Part shown: positions 1-5,665 of the stretch, in pieces | Layout of the letters: every line of letters starts with the position of its first letter | How positions within the stretch are numbered: the first letter of the stretch is position 1 | Source of the DNA: Acidobacteriota bacterium | GTDB taxonomy: Bacteria > Acidobacteriota > Terriglobia > Versatilivoradales > Versatilivoraceae | Direction of reading: 5' to 3' | Length of the DNA stretch: 6,995 nucleotides | Assembly (NCBI GenBank): GCA_028875135.1 | Contig: JAPPFQ010000722.1 | Location: 1 to 6,995, forward strand | Program-made: the position numbers and the translations under genes | The notes under the pieces: generated by a model | What the model saw: only the letters and a program-made list of their open reading frames with translations | Database searches by the model: none | Told to the model about the DNA's origin: nothing

Positions 1-1272
1 CCGCTGGGCCTCCGCGTTGTCCTGGGCATTGTCGCCGGCCAGAACGCTCTGTTCGATCTCCTTGCCCATCTCCTTCCGGTCCTCCACCAACGCATGAATG
101 GAGGACTGAACCTCGGTCAGCGCCTCGGCCTCGGTGTCGAAGCCCTCGAAACGATGACAGCCCGCGCATCCCTCGACGTAGTAGATCTCTTTCCCCCGGT
201 TCAGGACGTCGGCGTGATCGAGCACCAGGTCCTGAGCGTGGCACTGGTGGCAGCCCGCCTCGAAATTCTCCCTGTAGAACAGCGGCCATAACCAGTACTT
301 GTGGCGCCCGTGGCCCTTGCGGACGCTGGTGGTCGCCCTTCCGTTGCCGTTGTGGCAGGTGGAGCAACCGAACTGCTCCGGATCGTGCAGCGCCAGCAGG
401 GCTGGATTGGGGTGGCTGACAAACACTTCGTGGCCCCCCATGTCGGCCTTGGTCAGCACCACCGGCTCCCTGATGCCCAGGTGACAGGACTCGCACCGGT
501 CCACCAGGTCAACCTCGGCCACGTGGATCTGCCGGATCCCCAGCTCGAAGTTGCGCACCCTGGCCCGCAGCCCCCGGATCTGAGAGGCGGTCAAGCCGGT
601 GAGGCGGTCGTTGAGCAGGGTATCCCTCTCCCCTCGCAACTCGGTGGAAGGCTTCACCAGTTCGGCCCGCTGGGCTCCCAACTCGGCCCGCCTGGCCTGC
701 AGCCGGTTGAATTCCGCTTCCAACTGATCGAAATTGAAGGTTTCCTGCTTCTCCACCACCTCCCCGGAACCATTGGCGGAAGCCAGCCTCAGGGTCACCT
801 CCCGGGCCTTGATGGCATCGATCTGCCGCTGCAACGCCTCTTTTTCACTCTGGCTGGTGGAAGTTTCGATCTGGTAGATGAGGGCTGCGATCTCGCTGCG
901 GGTGATGGCGAAGGGCTCGGTAATGACGCTCAACCGCCTGCTGACGATCCGGTTGGTTTCGCGGTCCAGATCGGAGAGCCGGGGGGCAATCGAATCCTGG
1001 GCCTTGGTGACCGCATCACTCAGCTTTTTGTACTCGGCGGATTGGAGGACGGCCTGCTCGGCCCGGGCCTGGGCCGGCTGGATCCGCCTCAGGTGCCGGC
1101 TGTACAGACCGGCGAAGCGCTTCTGGTAGTCCTTCCAGGGTCTGAGGCCGTAGGTCTCGTCGTACAACGCCCACAGCAGAGACACGATCATCAGCAGGGA
1201 TGAGATCAAAAGAATGCGACCGAGGGATCGGTTGAGGACGGGATCGTCTCCAACCGGGGGTTTCTTCGGCAC
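1..1272 (-). CDS. Membrane-anchored multiheme cytochrome c of a Rieske/cytochrome b complex (3' end missing)
   Basis: An uninterrupted frame of 424 codons runs off the left edge, so the C-terminus is missing. I read the start as GTG at 1272 because AAGGAG lies six bases upstream (1279-1284). One hydrophobic helix at residues 20-36, after a lysine-containing N-terminus, looks like an uncleaved membrane anchor. It is followed by GLRPWKDYQKRF (42-53). Residues about 60-245 are highly charged, rich in E, R, Q, A and L, and probably helical or coiled coil. Four CxxCH heme c sites follow: CESCH (260-264), CSTCH (303-307), CHQCH (341-345) and CAGCH (369-373). The neighbours are the cytochrome b and Rieske genes of the same strand, and no cytochrome c1 or f gene is present. 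I infer that this protein receives electrons from the Rieske centre on the outer face of the membrane and passes them on. The heme-binding assignment is firm. The partner and any further hemes or domains past the edge are unknown. Confidence 0.88.
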   Translation of the reverse strand, partial: MPKKPPVGDDPVLNRSLGRILLISSLLMIVSLLWALYDETYGLRPWKDYQKRFAGLYSRHLRRIQPAQARAEQAVLQSAEYKKLSDAVTKAQDSIAPRLSDLDRETNRIVSRRLSVITEPFAITRSEIAALIYQIETSTSQSEKEALQRQIDAIKAREVTLRLASANGSGEVVEKQETFNFDQLEAEFNRLQARRAELGAQRAELVKPSTELRGERDTLLNDRLTGLTASQIRGLRARVRNFELGIRQIHVAEVDLVDRCESCHLGIREPVVLTKADMGGHEVFVSHPNPALLALHDPEQFGCSTCHNGNGRATTSVRKGHGRHKYWLWPLFYRENFEAGCHQCHAQDLVLDHADVLNRGKEIYYVEGCAGCHRFEGFDTEAEALTEVQSSIHALVEDRKEMGKEIEQSVLAGDNAQDNAEAQR

Positions 1273-1290
1273 CGATTTCTCCTTGAAAAA

Positions 1291-1460
1291 CAGTGGTCAG
1301 TGGTTAGTGATTAGTGACTAGTTCTGACCCCAATTGTTGAATATGCTCTAAACCCAAAATCTACACTTCGCGATCTGCAAAACGTGACTCATTTGAAAAA
1401 GGTTACGGTCTCTGAAACAGCCCGGCCACTGATCACTGACCACTAGCCACTGACAACTAG
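1291..1460. repeat. Inverted pair of degenerate heptamer arrays enclosing an AT-richer spacer
   Basis: The left array (1292-1322) is four and a half 7-bp units reading AGTGGTC, AGTGGTT, AGTGATT, AGTGACT, AGT. The right array (1427-1460) is the opposite orientation: CACTGAT, CACTGAC, CACTAGC, CACTGAC, AACTAG. Taken in register, the left array matches the reverse complement of the right one at 22 of 28 positions, so the two could pair around a loop of about 100 bases. The interior (1323-1426) is visibly poorer in G+C than the flanking genes and encodes nothing I can recognise. The element sits between two genes of one operon. The upstream cytochrome b stop codon (1457-1459) lies inside the right array, and the ribosome-binding site of the next gene lies just outside the left one. 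Heptameric short tandem repeats between genes are known from cyanobacteria. Whether this is a mobile miniature element, a recurring genomic repeat or an RNA structure is undecided. Confidence 0.75.
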
Positions 1461-2392
1461 ATATTGAACCAGGGAGTGACCCAGACGTACTTGATCCGGA
1501 AAAGCAGTCGCGCCACCATCTTGGCCGGCAAGAGCATCATGGTGACCAGGAAAAACTGCAGGAGCAGGTATTGAATCAAGCTCATGCGGTTGTAGATTTT
1601 CCGGTTGAACGCATTCCAGGTAAACAGCTTGTGCACCCCCAGGGCGGTCACCACGGCAAACAGGCCGACCACTGCCGCCCCGAAGAGGCTCTTGCCCAGC
1701 ATGCTGGTGATGCCGAACATGTCGGGCAGATCCCGATTGGCTTCGAAGATCAGCTTGTTGTGGTCCCAGGTCTGGCCCGGCCAGAACCAGATCCAACCCG
1801 GGCCCCGAATGAATGTGCCAATGACCACCATCGACAACCACAACACGATAAAGCCGAAGAAGAAGGCCCAAATGGCAAACTTCCGCTGCTTGTAGGTGTA
1901 ATAGCCGTTCCCGAGCGGGTTGGTATCCATGTAGGGTATCACCATCAGCCCAACCAGAATCAGGGTCGGCAGCACCACGCCGGCCATCCAGGGATCGAAA
2001 TAGACCAGCATCTCCTGCAGCCCCAGAAAGTACCAGGGGGCCTTTGCCGGGTTCATGGTCAGGGAGGGATTGGCCGGTTCCTCCAAAGGAGCGTCCAGGG
2101 TAATCGACCACACCATCAGAATGAAGGTGACGATGATGGCGACCAGGAACTCCATGCGCAACAGGTAGGGCCAGACCTGGACTTCCCGCGCCCAGCCCGG
2201 TTTCCAGGGCTGGGTCTTGCGGTGGTGAGTCTTGGCCATCTCAGGGTCGGCTTCCAGCCTGTCGATCAGCCGGTCGTTGGCGAACGCCTGCCGGAGGCCG
2301 TACCAGGTGTAAAAAGGGATGACCAGGATGAGCAGGACTATCGGAACATTGTCGGGCAGGGTGGTGATTTCCCAGAGCTGAACCCAATCCAC
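1457..2392 (-). CDS. Cytochrome b C-terminal half / extended subunit IV-like protein
   Basis: This 311-residue membrane protein corresponds to the C-terminal half of cytochrome b (subunit IV, PetD-like). It forms part of the quinol oxidation pocket. The motif AKAPWYFLGLQE (116-127) holds the Qo-site signature as PWY (119-121), where mitochondrial and b6f proteins have PEWY. A non-glutamate residue here is common in menaquinol-oxidising complexes. Six hydrophobic helices are visible at about 16-33, 78-97, 136-154, 173-193, 236-254 and 272-290. Classical subunit IV has about 160 residues and three helices, so this is nearly twice as long. The start is GTG at 2392, chosen for a strong AAGGAGG (2399-2405) six bases upstream. 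It lies 73 bases after the cytochrome b N-terminal gene and clearly belongs to the same operon. I infer that the extra C-terminal helices contact the multiheme cytochrome encoded next. The family assignment is firm, and the role of the extension is not known. Confidence 0.92.
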   Translation of the reverse strand: MDWVQLWEITTLPDNVPIVLLILVIPFYTWYGLRQAFANDRLIDRLEADPEMAKTHHRKTQPWKPGWAREVQVWPYLLRMEFLVAIIVTFILMVWSITLDAPLEEPANPSLTMNPAKAPWYFLGLQEMLVYFDPWMAGVVLPTLILVGLMVIPYMDTNPLGNGYYTYKQRKFAIWAFFFGFIVLWLSMVVIGTFIRGPGWIWFWPGQTWDHNKLIFEANRDLPDMFGITSMLGKSLFGAAVVGLFAVVTALGVHKLFTWNAFNRKIYNRMSLIQYLLLQFFLVTMMLLPAKMVARLLFRIKYVWVTPWFNI

Positions 2393-2465
2393 TGATTTCC
2401 TCCTTATCCTCTTCCGAGCCGTTCCCGGTTACAGGCCCTCGAACGATGGCCGCGCCAACGAACGC

Positions 2466-3371
2466 TCAGAACCGTCGCGGCTCCTTGATTTCGGATTCCA
2501 GCATCACGGGAGCCGGTCCCGAGATGCCGCCGTCCTTGCGGACTCTCCAGAAGTGAACGGCCATGAAAATCCCCGCGATCAGGGGAATGGCGATGCAGTG
2601 CCAGATGTAGGCGCGCAACAGCGCATTGGAGTCCACGATGGAGCCCCCCAGCAGAGCAAAGCGAACGTCGTTGAAGGCCGTCATGCCGAGCTCCGGTCCC
2701 AACGGGCCCTCGTGCCCCAGCAAAGGCGTCGCCCGGGCCATGTTGGTGCCCACGGTGACCGCCCAGAAACCGAGCTGATCATCCGGCAGCAGGTATCCGG
2801 TAAAGGAAAGCAGCATGGTAAGCAGCATCAGAATCACGCCCACCATCCAGTTGAATTCCCGCGGCTTCTTGTAGGAGCCCGTCAGGAAGACTCTGAACAT
2901 GTGCAGCCACACCGTGATAATCATCAGGTGGGCGGCCCAGCGGTGCATGTTCCGCAACAGCTTCCCGAACGGCACGTCGTGTTCCAGGTAGAGAATGTCC
3001 CGAAAGGCCTGTACCTTGGTGGGGTGGTAGTAGAACATCAGCAGGACGCCGGTAAAGGTCAACACGATAAACAGGTAGAAGGTGATCCCTCCCATGCCCC
3101 AGGTGTAGTTGTAGGCGACCGCGTCGCGGTTGATCTTGGCGGGGTGCAGATGCAGGAAGACGTTGGACAGGATCCCGAGCGCGCGATTGCGCGGCTTCTC
3201 GTCGTGGGTCACCCGAAAGATCGACTTGAAGAGTTGGGTTTTCTGCGGCTTCTTGAGCGACTGAACATCGTCCAGGGCCTTGTCCTTGAGACCCTTGACC
3301 TCCTTCAGGACCCCGTCGATCAAGGCTGTCCCCCTGCCCGCCGGTTTCTGTTCTTTCAGATCGTCTGCCAT
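2466..3371 (-). CDS. Cytochrome b N-terminal domain (b6-like), diheme subunit of the quinol oxidoreductase
   Basis: This 301-residue protein carries the two b hemes that move electrons across the membrane from the quinol-oxidising to the quinone-reducing site. Four hydrophobic helices lie at about 95-114, 145-163, 174-194 and 255-274. The heme ligand histidines are H143 and H157 in the second helix and H258 and H273 in the fourth. The second pair is 15 residues apart, as in cytochrome b6, rather than 14 as in mitochondrial cytochrome b. Stretches GGITF (94-98), FYYHPT (113-118) and TGYLLPDDQLGFWAV (191-205) align by eye with b6. The b6 cysteine that binds the extra heme ci falls at G92 here, so that covalent heme is probably absent. 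I chose ATG at 3371, preceded by GAGGAG, over an in-frame upstream start at 3485 that would overlap the Rieske gene. The first 60 or so residues form a charged, lysine-rich cytoplasmic extension. Confidence 0.94.
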   Translation of the reverse strand: MADDLKEQKPAGRGTALIDGVLKEVKGLKDKALDDVQSLKKPQKTQLFKSIFRVTHDEKPRNRALGILSNVFLHLHPAKINRDAVAYNYTWGMGGITFYLFIVLTFTGVLLMFYYHPTKVQAFRDILYLEHDVPFGKLLRNMHRWAAHLMIITVWLHMFRVFLTGSYKKPREFNWMVGVILMLLTMLLSFTGYLLPDDQLGFWAVTVGTNMARATPLLGHEGPLGPELGMTAFNDVRFALLGGSIVDSNALLRAYIWHCIAIPLIAGIFMAVHFWRVRKDGGISGPAPVMLESEIKEPRRF

Positions 3372-3427
3372 GAAACGACTCCTCGGATGGATGCTTGCAA
3401 TTCCCGTTACGCAGGATCGGCTACCGG

Positions 3428-4078
3428 CTACAACTGCAGGAAGGCCCCCTCGTCCCGGAACTCCGACCGCATTCCCTTGGGCCACTCGTAGAGGACGCTG
3501 GTGTCCACCACGATCTGCCCTTCGGCGTCGAGCTCAACCTTGGCGCGGTCCAGGGGGCGGGGAGCCGGGCCTTCGAAATTGATTCCCTCGCTGTCATAAC
3601 CGCTTCCGTGGCAGGGACACTTGAACTTGTTCTCGCTGGGCTTCCAGTCCGGAGTGCATCCCAGGTGCGTGCAGCGGGCGTAGACCACAAAGAGCCCCTC
3701 GGCATCGCGCACCACCCAGATCCGCCTTTTCTGGAACTTGGTATCCACGCCAAAGCCGAAGTCGGAGGGGTATCCGATGCGGAACACCGTCTTGGGTTCG
3801 AACAGGGTCCTGGGAAAGAAGAAGCGCAGGAACATGAACAAATTGATTCCCAGGAACCCCGAAACCAGAGCCTGCACCGTGCGACGGCGCCGCTTGGCGG
3901 GGTCGACCGACTCGCCTATCCCGAAGGAACTCAGGATCCTCGATACCAACCCTGCCTTGGGTTTTTCCCCAACCTTGGCGGGTGGCCTGCGTATGGGTGG
4001 CCTCCGCGTCGGCGATGCGGCTCTGGGAGTCGCACCGGTCGGGGGTTGCTTCGGACCGTTACTTTCACTATTTGGCAT
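3428..4078 (-). CDS. Rieske [2Fe-2S] iron-sulfur protein, first gene of the operon
   Basis: This 216-residue protein is the subunit that takes the first electron from quinol and carries it to the cytochrome c partner. Cluster ligands are in CTHLGC (136-141: C136, H138) and CPCHGSGY (154-161: C154, H157), with C141 and C156 as the conserved disulfide pair. S159 and Y161 are the residues that raise the redox potential in high-potential Rieske proteins. A single hydrophobic anchor lies at about 69-88 and is preceded by RRRR (63-66). Rieske proteins are commonly exported folded by the Tat route, and this run could serve as such a signal, though it is not a textbook match. Residues 10-40 form a proline/arginine-rich tail. 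I chose ATG at 4078 because GGAGGAG precedes it closely; an in-frame TTG at 4090 overlaps that ribosome-binding site. It lies 56 bases ahead of cytochrome b and is driven by the promoter at 4191-4218. Confidence 0.95.
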   Translation of the reverse strand: MPNSESNGPKQPPTGATPRAASPTRRPPIRRPPAKVGEKPKAGLVSRILSSFGIGESVDPAKRRRRTVQALVSGFLGINLFMFLRFFFPRTLFEPKTVFRIGYPSDFGFGVDTKFQKRRIWVVRDAEGLFVVYARCTHLGCTPDWKPSENKFKCPCHGSGYDSEGINFEGPAPRPLDRAKVELDAEGQIVVDTSVLYEWPKGMRSEFRDEGAFLQL

Positions 4079-4190
4079 CCACTCCTCCAAGGGTTCCGAG
4101 GGGTGACTGACGGAGTCTGGTTGAATTTTGAATGTCAGGCAAAGTGTTGGGCGGCGAGCATGAAGGTGCGCCGACGACGGAAGTATCCAG

Positions 4191-4218
4191 ATTTTAGTCT
4201 AAAAACGGGGATTGTCAA
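4191..4218 (-). promoter_or_regulatory. Sigma-70-type promoter for the Rieske/cytochrome b operon
   Basis: On the minus strand there is a perfect TTGACA (-35, at 4213-4218), a 16-base spacer, and TAAAAT (-10, at 4191-4196). Transcription would start near 4184 and leave a leader of about 105 bases before the Rieske start codon. The surrounding sequence is AT-richer than the genes on either side. I see no clear operator repeat in the leader. The match is by eye to the general consensus. Confidence 0.65.
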
Positions 4219-4316
4219 TAGCCCGGTGTCAGGGATATTCTTCGTAAAATCGCTCTGAAAGCTCTTGACCCCGATTTCTCAAGGGGGATGCGACCGCAGG
4301 CCCCGTCAATTTTTTC

Positions 4317-4347
4317 TTGCGCCGTCCTTTTCCATTCAAAGTATAAT
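4317..4347 (+). promoter_or_regulatory. Candidate sigma-70-type promoter for the cysteine-rich gene
   Basis: A perfect TATAAT (-10) lies at 4342-4347. The best -35 candidate is TTGCGC at 4317-4322, which gives a spacer of 19 bases, longer than the usual 17. Transcription would begin near 4354, about 100 bases before the start codon at 4457. The -10 match is strong and the -35 match is only fair. Confidence 0.45.
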
Positions 4348-4456
4348 GCTTCGCACACGTGACCAGTTGGCAATGATCCCCCATCCCAGGTGCTGCTGAG
4401 CAAGTGAGCCGACACCCTGGCACCCGTCCGGGCCTGCCTGCAACCACGAGAACCTG

Positions 4457-4882
4457 ATGTCGAGAAAATACCGCCAGCCCGGTTATCAGGACAACGAACG
4501 GGAATCGCGGCCCCGGGTCCGAAAGCCTTCCAGGCCCCGAGGAGCCCCCGAGTTCCGAGCCAGGCCGATGCCCGGCTTTCAGGAGGTGGTCCGCTGCACC
4601 ATGTGCGGGGCGACCACGTCGCACGATATCGGTCTGGAAACCCAGTGTCCCAAGTGCGGGGCCGACCTCCACACCTGCCGGCAGTGCGTGTTCTTCGATA
4701 CCTCGGCCCGCCTGGAATGCACCCAGAAGATTCCCGAACGCATTCCCCGAAAAGGGGTACGCAACCAGTGCGGCCTGTTCGTGGCCAAGAAGACCATCGA
4801 ACGACAAACCACCTCCTACACCCCGGCCGCTCCGGGCCCCAAGACGGCCCGGGAGGCCTTCGACGCCCTCTTCAAGAATTGA
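4457..4882 (+). CDS. Small cysteine-rich, probably zinc-binding protein of unknown function
   Basis: I do not recognise this 141-residue protein as a named family. It has eight cysteines, spaced as CTMC (47-50), CPKC (64-67), CRQC (74-77), C88 and C105. The first two pairs resemble a zinc ribbon. The last four cysteines could form a second metal site. The first 40 residues are rich in arginine and proline and look disordered and nucleic-acid friendly. The C-terminus ends in AREAFDALFKN, a short amphipathic helix. There is no signal peptide or membrane helix, so it should be cytoplasmic. The ATG at 4457 lacks a strong ribosome-binding site, with only a weak GAG upstream. It is the only plus-strand gene in the window, and its neighbours give no functional hint. 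A role in RNA or DNA binding is inference from basic charge and zinc-ribbon spacing. The reading frame is supported by GC-rich third positions and the ordered cysteine pairs. Confidence 0.8.
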   Translation: MSRKYRQPGYQDNERESRPRVRKPSRPRGAPEFRARPMPGFQEVVRCTMCGATTSHDIGLETQCPKCGADLHTCRQCVFFDTSARLECTQKIPERIPRKGVRNQCGLFVAKKTIERQTTSYTPAAPGPKTAREAFDALFKN

Positions 4883-5165
4883 ACCGTAACGCGACGGCCA
4901 GGTAACCCGGGCACCCTGCGTCCGGGAGCGAAGTCGCGCCACGTCAACCGGGAGCCGGCACGACCGCACCCCTTCCCGCCCGGCGGGGCCCCCCGGGGGG
5001 GGGGGGGGGGGATAGGTTTTTTGGGGGGGGGGGGGACGCGGGGAGGGGCGCGGGGTTGGCCCCCACCCCCCCCCCCCTGCCCCCCGGGGGGCCCCCCCGG
5101 GGGCGGGGCTGTTGCAAAGGTTTCTCTGGGGACGAGCTGAACGCGAGAAGGAACGGGTAGAGTGT
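4883..5165. other. Convergent intergenic region with extreme G/C homopolymer tracts
   Basis: This region lies between the 3' ends of the cysteine-rich gene (plus strand) and the tRNA-Leu (minus strand). Soon after the plus-strand stop there are two nested short stems, GCGAC/GTCGC (4891-4895 with 4933-4937) and CCCGG/CCGGG (4906-4910 with 4922-4926), without a following T-run. They could act in termination, but weakly so. From about 4980 to 5108 the sequence is almost only G and C, with 17 G at 4995-5011, 13 G at 5023-5035 and 12 C at 5066-5077, broken by an AT-containing word at 5012-5022. Such runs are not typical of bacterial intergenic DNA and may be erroneous. No gene is visible here. Confidence 0.7.
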
Positions 5166-5250
5166 TGGTGCGGAAGGCGGGACTTGAACCCGCATGGCTT
5201 GCGCCGCCACCCCCTCAAGATGGTGTGTCTGCCAATTCCACCACTTCCGC
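5166..5250 (-). tRNA. tRNA-Leu, anticodon GAG
   Basis: Read on the minus strand, this 85-base gene begins GCGGAAG and ends CTTCCGC followed by A and an encoded CCA (5166-5168), giving a perfect seven-pair acceptor stem. The D arm has GTGGAATTGGCAGAC, as in other bacterial leucine tRNAs. The anticodon stem CCATC/GGTGG (one G-T pair) encloses loop TTGAGGG, with anticodon GAG at 5214-5216, reading CTC and CTT codons. A long variable arm, as expected of class II tRNAs, precedes the T arm with GGTTCAAGTCC. It follows secG by 31 bases on the same strand. The same order, secG then tRNA-Leu(GAG), is known in Escherichia coli (secG-leuU), so co-transcription and release by RNA processing is likely. 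Confidence 0.97.
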
Positions 5251-5281
5251 ACGCAGACTGCGCTCCCTGGAAGGGCTGGTT

Positions 5282-5665
5282 CTATTCCGCCCGCTGGGAG
5301 CCGGACTCATCCTCCTGAACCGGTGCTGCCGGGCTCTCGGACGACTGAGGGGCCGGAGTGGCCGCGGGGCTCTCGGGGGGAGCCGCTTCCTGGGGGGCAG
5401 TCGCGGCAGCGTCCTGCATGATGGAGCGACCCTCGTCCTGAGACGTCAGCAACGATAGGGTAAAGGAGGTAGCCATGAATATGATGGCCGCACCGGTGGT
5501 CAGCTTCGAAAGAAAGGTGGCCGTGCCCCTGGCCCCGAAGGCCGTCTGGGAACCACCCCCACCGAAGGCGCCCGCCAGGTCCGCCCCCTTCCCCGACTGC
5601 AGCAGCACAATCAGGATCAACAGCAGGCAGACGATGACATGGATGATTTGAAGTAGTAGTGCCAT
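5282..5665 (-). CDS. secG: Protein translocase subunit SecG
   Basis: SecG is the small accessory subunit of the SecYEG channel in the inner membrane and assists SecA-driven protein export. This 127-residue protein has two hydrophobic helices (about 5-23 and 54-73) joined by the hallmark loop LLQSGKGADLAGAFGGGGSQ (21-40), which continues into TAFGARG. The C-terminal 45 residues are an alanine/proline/glutamate/serine-rich tail of low complexity, common in SecG proteins of high-GC bacteria and probably disordered. The ATG shares one base with the tpiA stop (TGATG at 5663-5667). There is little independent ribosome-binding sequence, so translation is probably coupled to tpiA. The tpiA-secG-tRNA-Leu order is conserved in many bacteria. 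Confidence 0.95.
   Translation of the reverse strand: MALLLQIIHVIVCLLLILIVLLQSGKGADLAGAFGGGGSQTAFGARGTATFLSKLTTGAAIIFMATSFTLSLLTSQDEGRSIMQDAAATAPQEAAPPESPAATPAPQSSESPAAPVQEDESGSQRAE

Larger units (their letters stand above)
4079..4456. other. Divergent intergenic region between the Rieske operon and the cysteine-rich gene
   Basis: This 378-base stretch separates two genes that point away from each other. It holds the minus-strand promoter at 4191-4218 and a plus-strand candidate at 4317-4347, about 100 bases apart. The section from about 4185 to 4350 is noticeably AT-richer than the flanks. The short open frames here show no codon pattern or motif that suggests protein. I found no tRNA, riboswitch fold or convincing terminator. 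Confidence 0.6.

Noticed and set aside
301..1203. 300-codon open frame on the plus strand
   Set aside because: It lies entirely opposite the multiheme cytochrome gene, whose minus-strand frame has four CxxCH motifs, an anchor helix and a good ribosome-binding site. The plus frame shows only the composition expected of a high-GC shadow.
1323..1426. Possible internal promoter for the multiheme cytochrome in the spacer
   Set aside because: The spacer is AT-richer, but I found no pair of -35 and -10 boxes with acceptable spacing.
1291..1460. CRISPR array
   Set aside because: The units are 7 bp, contiguous and inverted, with no spacers and no cas genes.
1571..2395. Long plus-strand open frame opposite the cytochrome b C-terminal gene
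   Set aside because: It gives a histidine/glutamine/proline-rich product with no motif, whereas the minus strand encodes a clear membrane protein with the PWY motif.
3372..3485. In-frame upstream extension of the cytochrome b N-terminal protein
   Set aside because: It would overlap the Rieske gene and adds 38 residues without a family match. The ATG at 3371 has its own GAGGAG.
2553..3491. Long plus-strand open frame opposite cytochrome b
   Set aside because: It is a shadow of the minus-strand gene, which has all four heme histidines.
4280..4316. Possible terminator: GGGG/CCCC pairing followed by a T-rich run
   Set aside because: The stem is only about four pairs with a long loop. The T-run is better explained as part of the AT-rich promoter region of the plus-strand gene, and no gene ends upstream.
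4229..5218. 329-codon minus-strand open frame across the cysteine-rich gene, the poly-G/C tract and the tRNA
   Set aside because: It runs antisense to a better-supported gene and partly through homopolymers and a tRNA. The translation is low-complexity proline/glycine.
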